Positions 1 through 7,161 of a stretch of DNA of 16,149 nt are shown in pieces. A program made the position numbers and the translations under genes. The DNA is taken from positions 53,116 to 69,264 of the forward strand of contig JH993964.1 in the NCBI GenBank assembly GCA_000316135.1, read 5' to 3'. The notes below the pieces were generated by a model. The model ran no database searches. It was not told the DNA's origin and saw only the letters and a program-made list of their open reading frames with translations. The stretch's first letter is position 1. Every line of letters starts with the position of its first letter. This stretch comes from Trachipleistophora hominis. Its lineage: Eukaryota > Microsporidia > Pleistophoridae.

Positions 1-3000
1 AAATAAAATGTTACGGTTGTATATCTAAGCGTATTTCTTATAATTTTTTCTTAAATGTATTGTTACTCGGTAAAATTACAATTTAAAACGGTTATACCAT
101 GTAAAGAGGTAAGTGTGCTGGTGAATAATATTGAACACTGCTGTTGATGAGATAAAAACTATCGGTGATGCTGATTGATTCAGTAGACCAGAAAATACTT
201 TTAGTTAAACAAACTGAATGGAAAGTTATACAGCAATAAACGAAAATTATTGTGAAAAATGATTCCTATTCATGGTTAAAAACTGCATCGCTGTCATTTG
301 GTCGGATGTTTGCAATTCGTCAAGCACCTGGACAGTAATCAGAGCGTTTACAACGACAATTATGATAAAGAAAGTGTTATAGAGACGAAAGCTAATTATA
401 CATAAGTATAATGATAACCACTATCACATAAGTGTGTTAGCTTGTTTTTATCTACGGGCTGAAGAGAAAATTCTGCCTTATTTAGCATTTCCTTTTTAAG
501 ATTAATACGATGAAATAATTGCTGCTGATGACAGCTACCATAAATACTTTCTAATTGATAATCTGATCTTTTTAATTAATCCCGAACACTCCTTTAACGA
601 TATTAATAGTAATTTTAATAATAACGAAACTTTCCTACAAAATTTAATAGCTGTAAAGTGAAATAACACTGCTCATCGACGTAAAAATAAACAAAATACA
701 TTAATAAATAACGATATAGTCAACATATGATCAAATAATAATTAGAATAAATGCTTCGATCCTTTTCTGACTAAGTAAGAACACCTTAAAAGAACATAAA
801 CTAAACACTTAGTGAGTTAATAGATCTGCAATTACCGTTTGCTTGCAAAGACTTTTACTTAAACTTTACGATAGATCATTCAGAGGTTGGATTGGTATTA
901 CGGTGTGATAACCATCACGATTGGTATCTAATGGTAGGTTTATGGTTGAGTTCATACTATTACGTATATTTTGCTTAGATGCACATAGATTTAATCTTAG
1001 CAGGTTTACCTAACCAGAATAATCGTTCTGTACAGTAATTACCAAACCATATTTTTCAATAAAGATGTTCATCTGATCTGGTCTTTCTCCATGATCAACT
1101 TTCGAATTGGTAAGCCATCTTTCTTTTTGCTGATCCTCTAAGGAATCGTTTTCTCTTTCACTTGCTTTGTTCAAGTTAAAAAATAATTTTAGGTATGAGT
1201 ATCTCACAGCCCTTAACATACGAGTAAAAACGTTTCCATGGTCTGGTTTTATCCTTTATACCAGCTTGGAGATCAATTATTGAGCCAATAAGTATCTGCG
1301 AATAAACATTAACTTCCTAGACCATCTTTGCTAGCGCTGATTTTCGAGGAATAAACGCATATAAAGGCGGTTTTGATAACCATCCTCTAGCTTTGTAATC
1401 ACGAGCAAACAATACAAATAGACTCTGGTCAAAGGTATATTTTTCAATAGAAGACCACACTCTTTGTTCGTTTATGGCCAAGGTTCTCTTACCTCGTTAA
1501 ATTTTATATCTGAGGTTAGAGAATTAAATTTAGGATAGTCAGAGAAATTATAAGCCAAACTCACACTAATTTAAATCTTCCGTTTTACAAACAAAATAGC
1601 GCAGCTAGTCAGTTCAAAAAAAATAAATGATATTCTTGGCCCGGAACCAACCTCCTCTATTTAATCACTTAAATAAATGAACCCTTATGTTGCAACATGT
1701 ATTGGCCCAACAAATATATTTTGATTTTTGGTAATGAATAAAAAGTTATATGTTTTCAGGAAACTTCTGTGTTTCTAAACTTGCCTAACAGCCATTTATT
1801 GCTGGTGTTTAGATTAATTGCTGATGCCGGCAGAAAATTAATTTTCTAACCCTTGATGAAAAATACGGGCTGCGCTAATTAGTTAACATAGAATAAAATT
1901 AAAAACAACGAAAAATGTGCTTTATCGAACACGTGCGTATTTACGTTTCAATTTCATAAATGGAACAATTCATCTAGTTTTGCCATATAATTTTTACTCT
2001 TGCATACATTTTGCTTGTTTGGGATGTAATCAAAATAGTTTTAACACGGCATATACGACCCTTCCCGTAACTATGTAAATAATAACGCCTTTAATTTCGA
2101 GATAAATCATTTAATTACTAAATAAGGCCACGCTGGAGCAACTTCAAAAAACGATTATCTCATGGCTTTATAACAAACATATAAACATCATGTAGTTCAT
2201 TTTTACGTTTATTTCAGAATATATTTGATTGCTACAGGATATTTCAAAAGTAGCTTATGATGTTAAATTAAAATCATATTGTTTTTATAATCAGCAATGT
2301 TAATGGAAAATAATTCGCAAACTGGCTGGCCGTTTCGAGAACAAAATGAGATGAAAATCACCTATTAATATGTTAGTAATAAACAAAAACACTATCTTCC
2401 TATTAAATTCTCATATGCTGAAATTTGTTTAGCAATCTTTTACAAATAACGCCTAAGGTGATCGTTGATCATGGATTAGTATTCAACCTCTGTTGAGAAT
2501 AAAAACCACATAAAAATAGTGAGAGAAAAAAGTCAAAACCAGCTGATAATAGGCTTTATTAAACCTACATCAATTGGAAAATCCATTTTGTTAACAGAGT
2601 AGGGCAACAAGTGTCAAAACAATAATAAAACTTTTGTATATAATTGTATTCAGTTATATTTCAGAAAAAATCGGGTTCAACGTTGAGTTTAAGGTACCAT
2701 AAATACGTAGTTTAGACGAAACGTGCAGTTTAAAAACTCGTTTATTTCAGATTAATTGTCTTACGATAACAATTCAACTGTTAAAAAAACCTGTAAAAGT
2801 AACGTGTTAACAACATAACATGATATTTTCTTACAATCAGTGATAGATAGGATAGCCTATTATACAAAGAGGATAATCAATTTGAAAATTTATACCTCTG
2901 TCCGTAGATGAAAACGGGCCTATCAGTGAGTAGAACGAACCTAAACTTCGTCATTTTGCCCCTAAAATGAAAGAACTAGTCATTTCTCCATACATGATTG

Positions 3001-3047
3001 AGAGATAAAACATAAAATTACATTTCACCAATAAAATGTATCATCAC
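1..3047. other. A+T-rich spacer without an intact gene
   Basis: No ATG-started reading frame here looks like an intact gene. The stretch is A+T-rich and stop-dense. The only notable content is a broken protein-like stretch on the minus strand near 1.0-1.6 kb (listed separately), a 10-base direct repeat (aaataaatga at 1621-1630 and 1671-1680) in low-complexity sequence, and a CCCC run at 2959-2962 four bases before an ATG (2967) that opens only 13 codons. No tRNA or rRNA was recognised. Confidence 0.6.
1010..1590 (-). pseudogene. Possible decayed coding sequence, unidentified
   Basis: Reading the minus strand from about 1590 down to 1010, protein-like stretches follow one another in shifting frames. 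One frame carries a stretch with NFSDYPKFNSL and NEVREPW. A shift then leads to about 57 open codons containing EQRVWSSIEKY and ARDYKARGW, then one TAG, then about 46 more codons in the same frame (including DKTRPWKRFYSYVKG), then a further shift into an ATG-started 69-codon frame (1219-1010) rich in charged residues. Such a mixture suits a gene broken by indels and stops. The family was not recognised; spacing of W residues faintly recalls Myb/SANT, which I do not rely on. Open frames of this length also arise by chance in A+T-rich DNA, so this is weak. Confidence 0.25.
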
Positions 3048-3099
3048 TTAAAACACCATTGATTTCCCATTCTTTATAACCAAAATTGTTCCAAACGAT

Positions 3100-3411
3100 A
3101 TGCAAATGCTTCCCAAAGAGGATATGAACCAACTCGTAAAGATTATAGAAGAGGGAGGTGAAGTGCCAATAAACGTAAGCATAAATGAGCTCTCTAAGGA
3201 CGGTGAGGTGTATTCTATTGATCTACTGTCGTGTACTAATATAAAGGATAATAGAAAGATAGAATTTAAGATGATTGAGACGGATGAGATTACTGCTATA
3301 GACAACAATATAGTTTTTGAGGATTTTATTAAGGTGATCTATATCGATGACTATGTGGAAAGGATCAAAGGGGACGATGGCTGTTTTACGGGGTGGTTCA
3401 AAACCAACTAG
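3100..3411 (+). CDS. Small acidic protein, possible NET (BET extra-terminal)-like domain
   Basis: A 103-codon ATG frame ending in TAG. The product is acidic and mixed helix/strand in character. The N-terminal part (LPKEDMNQLVKIIEEG, then VPINVSINELSKDGEVY) resembles the extra-terminal domain of BET bromodomain proteins, where an LP..L..VV.II helix is followed by an acidic I.IDI..L segment and another helix. In that family the domain recruits chromatin factors. No bromodomain is present. The frame stays open upstream to 3052 (reading FPFFITKIVPN) but has no ATG there, and a CCCC run with an ATG lies at 2959-2969, so the true 5' end may be missing, spliced or decayed. ATG 3106 is an alternative start. 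The overlapping minus-strand frames are less protein-like. The domain call is tentative; that this is coding is more likely than not. Confidence 0.5.
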   Translation: MQMLPKEDMNQLVKIIEEGGEVPINVSINELSKDGEVYSIDLLSCTNIKDNRKIEFKMIETDEITAIDNNIVFEDFIKVIYIDDYVERIKGDDGCFTGWFKTN

Positions 3412-3960
3412 AACAAGGTAATGGGCAGTGTATGCAACAAAGTAATGTATTTTTAAAAAATACATCCAAGAAATAAAAAATATTGTTTGTGATTATAACT
3501 TTAATATAATTGGTGTATTAATCTGTCTGGTGTTCAGCTGAAACGTTTTGCTTTTTTATCTACAATCTATTTTTTATGTATCAAAATACTTTAGGACGAA
3601 TACAACCGTACATGGTTATTAGTTTGCAATAAATGCAATGCATTTTAATATAAAAATCTTTTTTTTAACTTTTCATTCGTACTAATGACAATAAATATTA
3701 CGTTAAATAACAGAAGAAAAAAATGTAAAATCTACTGTTAAAAGCATCTAATGACAGAGATATCCAATTAAACAATTTATAATCGTTTATTGTCCTTTAG
3801 TGCTATTTATTCATCAGTTTTAAAAAATGAGCTATACAAGTAAAAATAACACCGATATAGTAAAATAACTGAAAATACGTACAAATTTCTTTAATTTCTG
3901 TAACACTCATAAATTCCCACCAGTATTGGTACAAGCCGCCATAAAATCTGCTGAACCGGC
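3412..3960. other. A+T-rich spacer, nothing recognised
   Basis: Between the small acidic ORF and the 3' end of the Eaf6-like gene. I see only A+T-rich, stop-dense sequence with poly-T and poly-A runs and no protein-like frame or RNA gene. The flanking genes converge here, so it should hold two 3' ends. Confidence 0.6.
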
Positions 3961-4248
3961 CTATCTATAAATTCGTGGTAATAACGCGCTAAACACCCTG
4001 TCCTTAGCTTGAACCACGTACTTCTTCTTTTCGTGTCTTTGACCCATATAGAAATCCAGAGAGTTCGTCAAAGGATATCCTTGTCCACTTTCTAAATATT
4101 CTGTTTCGTATTTGTATATTTCGTTATCCAGTTCATTTTTTCTTCTGATTAACTGTTTCTGCCTCTCAAGTAAAGCAGACAGTTGTTTTTGAAGAGTTAA
4201 GAGAGCAGCTTTAGAAAGCTTCGACTTTGATTTCTGAATCCTTGCCAT
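3961..4248 (-). CDS. EAF6: Eaf6-like subunit of histone acetyltransferase complexes
   Basis: A 95-residue protein. Eaf6 (MEAF6 in animals) is a small non-catalytic subunit of NuA4/NuA3-type acetyltransferase complexes, where its coiled coil packs against Epl1/BRPF-type scaffolds and ING proteins in the nucleus. Seen here: a basic N-terminus (residues 3-13), a leucine-heptad coiled coil at about 16-43, the family signature IYKYETEYLE (44-53) matching the IY.FE..YLE pattern, a following LDFY (64-67) at the place of the family's G(F/W)D.Y, and a C-terminal KDRVFS matching the ..RLFS end. Length is close to the core of the yeast protein. The start is ATG 4248: a run of five C ends one base before it, and the upstream in-frame TTG codons are not credible starts. 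It is divergent from the ORF at 4407, sharing a 158-base spacer. Confidence 0.85.
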   Translation of the reverse strand: MARIQKSKSKLSKAALLTLQKQLSALLERQKQLIRRKNELDNEIYKYETEYLESGQGYPLTNSLDFYMGQRHEKKKYVVQAKDRVFSALLPRIYR

Positions 4249-4249
4249 A

Positions 4250-4254
4250 GGGGG
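4250..4254 (-). promoter_or_regulatory. C-run start signal of the Eaf6-like gene
   Basis: On the coding strand five C are followed by T and then the ATG. C-rich motifs just upstream of the start codon are an established microsporidian gene signal. This decides ATG 4248 as the start. Confidence 0.7.
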
Positions 4255-4406
4255 TTGCAACAAAAATCATTTTAACCGGTTCGTACATCAGTCAATCCTT
4301 CATGTTTTACGTCGTAAGATTAAAATGTTTCATATGAAATGCTACGTGCGTTATAAAATAGTATCCTCTATTAACCACGGCCTGTTGGATAATACAGTTA
4401 TTCTTA

Positions 4407-4595
4407 ATGTATACTCTAAATAAAAGATATGCATTTTATAACGATTTACTATGCACCACATACAATCACGTTCTTACGGACAAGTATCGTAATGAAGCGA
4501 AAGAGTTTCTCGTAGAAACCACCGCCGTAATTTTTCTTTGTAAAAGACTAAAAAACGGTGGTAAATTTCAACCCATGATATATTCATACTCATAA
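4407..4595 (+). CDS. Small hypothetical protein, possibly the 3' part of a longer gene
   Basis: A 62-codon ATG frame ending in TAA. The product begins MYTLNKRYAFYNDLL and ends with a basic tail (KRLKNGGKFQPM); a helix is likely around NEAKEFLVETTAVIFLCKRL. I do not recognise the family. No C-run precedes the ATG. A second ATG frame starts at 4334 and runs 29 codons (MKCYVRYKIVSSINHGLLDN at its start) to TAA 4421-4423, overlapping this frame, which is open back to 4362. A single +1 shift would join them into 86 codons. The real gene may therefore start at 4334, with a sequencing indel, a decay mutation or a programmed shift between the parts. It is divergent from the Eaf6-like gene. Confidence 0.4.
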   Translation: MYTLNKRYAFYNDLLCTTYNHVLTDKYRNEAKEFLVETTAVIFLCKRLKNGGKFQPMIYSYS

Positions 4596-5052
4596 CAGAG
4601 CGATCACTCTATTTTACTTTTATTTTATAAATAATCGTAACATTTCAACCAAAAATATTATAGGCAGGTCAATTATAAAGGTCTTTATTTAATATTTGTT
4701 GGTATTTTAATCATTGTTAAAATTTAATAAATGAAATTGCTTGATAAAATTTTATTCGTTGTCCATTTTTTGACTGGTATGGTCAAAAATACGTTCATGA
4801 AAGACCTTTAAAAAGTTCCACATAAGAATAAAATAAATGACAAAATAAATTTTTATCACAACTTATTATCCCTGCCAACCATTCTATATTAGATTTAATA
4901 GCTATTTGCATTTTTAATTGTTAACAGATATTTTAATTATAACCATATTATAAGGCACATACTAATCATATGTGTCTTAAAATACTACGAATGTAATATT
5001 TTATTCGAGAATTTAGTGTTTTAAATCATAAGACGGATTTTCCTATAATATA

Positions 5053-5348
5053 CTAAGCCAACCCTATTTCAGTATACTGCTGATTGTATTTGACGAGCAC
5101 TCCATGCCTACCACGTACTAACGCAGTGGTCTATTTATAATCTTTTATAAGTATAATTACGTTCTTCTATTAAAATAAATTTTATTTTAAACACTTTGTA
5201 TCAACAAATGGTAATTAATTATAAAAAATGACAGATGCATTCAACGGTATAAAACTGTAAACTAGTTCGATATTACACCACACATGGAGAGTAACTTTCT
5301 AAAAATGGTACAAAGTGTTTGTTACATTATGTAAGACTGGTCTGTCAT
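5053..5348 (-). pseudogene. Possible dead small gene with intact C-run start signal
   Basis: On the minus strand a CCCCC run (5355-5351), two T and an ATG (5348) look just like the start sites of the neighbouring genes. The frame opens MTDQSYIM and then stops. Protein-like stretches follow in other frames: HFVPFLESYSPCVV and YRTSLQFYTVECICHFL, then KFILIEERNYTYKRL, then RGRHGVLVKYNQQYTEIGLA ending in TAG at 5053-5055. The total span would fit a protein of about 95-100 residues. I do not recognise the family. The gene would lie in tandem 135 bases downstream of RPAC19. Each piece alone could be chance; the start signal is what makes the case. Confidence 0.3.
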
Positions 5349-5350
5349 AA

Positions 5351-5355
5351 GGGGG
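5351..5355 (-). promoter_or_regulatory. Orphan C-run start signal
   Basis: Five C on the minus strand, two bases before an ATG at 5348-5346. Same form and spacing range as the signals of the Eaf6-like, RPAC19 and tricalbin-like genes, but the frame it introduces is broken after eight codons. Confidence 0.35.
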
Positions 5356-5489
5356 CAATCTTTAATTAATATAACACATTATAAATTTAGTATACGCACC
5401 AATAAATTATTTAATTTCTAGCCTGTCTGTCATTGCCATCATTTTCAGGTGTTAATCTTAGTAACAAAACATCTTTGCACTACAATCTA

Positions 5490-5846
5490 TCAATTTCTCT
5501 GCCTATCTTCGTTCTCTGCCTCTATCATAGCCTCCATCATTCCACCCCCCATAGCTTCTAAATCTTTCAAAGCATCACAAAGCCAATCAAAAACGTTGCC
5601 TTTCATATCATCCTTTCCCACAATACTCAATTCAACGACATCTTCCGATAAATGTGGTATTACATAGCCAGCAATGATAAAGGGACGTTGCATCAAAAAA
5701 TACTGGACAACGTTCATTAAAGTATGATCCTCATGGGCTATCCGAATGGTGGTGGACGATAAGCGAGTTATACGCGGAGTGTTCTTGATTAACTCGTAAT
5801 CCTTTTGTGATTTGCGGTTTGGATCAGTGTATGAATTTAACGTCAT
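5490..5846 (-). CDS. RPC19: RNA polymerase I/III subunit AC19 (Rpb11-like)
   Basis: A 118-residue protein. AC19 pairs with AC40 to form the alpha-like heterodimer that nucleates assembly of RNA polymerases I and III in the nucleus. Seen here: the Rpb11/alpha-like motif EDHTLMNVVQYFL (39-51), matching E.HTLGN.LR..L; the second signature GYVIPHLSE (60-68), matching GY..PHP.E; a beta strand VVELSIVG; and a long C-terminal helix (about 82-112) that in the family packs against the partner subunit. The usual GN in HTLGN is MN here, and PHP is PHL. The length fits the family. The choice of AC19 over Rpb11 rests on the GY.IPH form and is fairly safe. ATG 5846 is chosen because a CCCCC run lies ten bases upstream. 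The plus-strand frame over it is a shadow. Confidence 0.88.
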   Translation of the reverse strand: MTLNSYTDPNRKSQKDYELIKNTPRITRLSSTTIRIAHEDHTLMNVVQYFLMQRPFIIAGYVIPHLSEDVVELSIVGKDDMKGNVFDWLCDALKDLEAMGGGMMEAMIEAENEDRQRN

Positions 5847-5856
5847 TTTTTACTGA

Positions 5857-5861
5857 GGGGG
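5857..5861 (-). promoter_or_regulatory. C-run start signal of RPC19
   Basis: Five C on the coding strand, ten bases before ATG 5846. It matches the microsporidian pattern and supports this start. Confidence 0.65.
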
Positions 5862-7161
5862 TATTTTAATCCGCTACATTATTGACAGTACGTCTAACGT
5901 ACTATATGTACATGATAAATGATTAAAATTTTTAAATTCTACTTGTTTTCTCGTTATAAGTGTAAATTCGTTTATTTTTGTTGAGAGGATGTGTCTTTTA
6001 CGTCAAGAAAGATAAAGTGTTACTACCTGAACGTTTTTTCATAACAAATATCGTTGCTACAACACCTTTATGAATCATCATGCCGTATTTAAACGCTAGC
6101 AAAATAAACTTAAACCTGTGGTACTGATTTAACGATAGCTTTCTAATGATGGCTTATATATTAAATTGATTAAAGAGATAAAAATGGGGTTTAAACGAGT
6201 AATGAATATTTATTAAAGACGAATATAGCATAAATACCAATTTTTTTCACCGCAGAATTTTACTTATTTGTTTCTAAATGCCCACACCTTTCTGGTTTGT
6301 TAAGACCGGGCAACAACAGAACCTACATATTAAATTAAATATCTTTTCATCAGCCATAACATTAGCATTTCATCGTTATATGTAGAACACGGTGGTTCAT
6401 TTATTATTAAATTATGTTTTATTATATGGTATTTTGATAAATGCTGGCGATGTTAGAAACAATTTAATTAGTTTCTTACATCACAAACGTTATCACCTAA
6501 GGTTTATTCGTTGTATATTGGACATATTCATTTATTTACAAGCACAAAGCTATCATTTTTACCCGACCTATAATTATAAAACAATAGAATAGATATTAAA
6601 TTATATCAATATCATGATATACTCATGACAGTTACTTTGATTCTCTCCTAAATGCACTTGTTTTTAAAAAATTCTATCGTTCTTGATCTATGGTTTTGAA
6701 TAAAAAAAATACGACAAGGAAGTATGGCCGAAGTTAATTAAAGATAGGCTTCGGAGATATCTTTATCACACATATAGTATTAATGATATAAGAACCAGAA
6801 ATTTCTTTTTTGTTAAAACCGTTTCTATGGAAGGTGTTTTCGTTTCACCAATACGTTTAAATGTTTTAGTTGTGTTGTCTCAATATGAATTTGCGCTGTG
6901 ATATGATGATTTAAATGTACTATGAGAATCACAATTATTAAACTTTGATTTTATTTTTCCAACACATTTACAGTGTTAATTCGATATCAAAAAAAATAAA
7001 GGTATCTACCGTAAAATTTGCCTATTAAAGCTATTTGTTGAAGTCAAAGAATACTAAAATGTCTTGACAATCTTCTTTGTAATTAAATTCGTAACAATTT
7101 TTATTTATTCGCACCTAAATTTCAATCGCGTAATCGGTTATAACGAATATATATCATTAAC
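5862..7161. other. A+T-rich spacer, no intact gene
   Basis: Between RPC19 and the 3' end of the LRR gene. Mostly A+T-rich and stop-dense. One plus-strand frame from about 6031 to 6215 reads protein-like pieces (CYNTFMNHHAVFKR, then LIKEIKMGFKRVMNIY) interrupted by several stops; it may be a remnant or noise. The 66-codon frame at 6392-6592 (+) begins with GTG and is not credible. Confidence 0.5.
7104..7109 (-). terminator. Candidate poly(A) signal of the LRR gene
   Basis: AATAAA on the minus strand, in a longer AATAAATAAA stretch, about 55 bases past the TAA at 7164-7162. In A+T-rich DNA this hexamer is common, so this is only a candidate. Confidence 0.35.

Larger units (their letters stand above)
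4596..5489. other. A+T-rich spacer with an orphan start signal
   Basis: From the 3' end of the small plus-strand ORF to the 3' end of RPAC19. 4.6-5.05 kb is plain A+T-rich sequence. 5053-5348 on the minus strand holds the broken frame described separately. No other gene was recognised. Confidence 0.5.

Noticed and set aside
1597..1615. TAGCGCAGCTAGT, close to a tRNA A-box
   Set aside because: No B-box or acceptor-stem pairing at the expected distance.
1682..1735. CCC-TT-ATG followed by 14 open codons (+)
   Set aside because: Three C near an ATG is expected by chance many times in a window this size; the frame is too short to support a gene.
3048..3465. Two minus-strand frames over the small acidic ORF
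   Set aside because: They lie antisense to a frame with more natural composition and give hydrophobic Ser/Ile/Phe-rich products typical of antisense reading.
4249..4263. Extension of the Eaf6-like frame to a TTG
   Set aside because: The extension would translate the C-run signal itself; ATG 4248 directly behind it is the natural start.
5449..5667. Plus-strand 72-codon frame
   Set aside because: Antisense shadow of RPC19, whose Rpb11-family motifs are clear; low-complexity Ser/Ile product.
6392..6592. 66-codon plus-strand frame
   Set aside because: Begins with GTG, has no start signal and has low-complexity composition.
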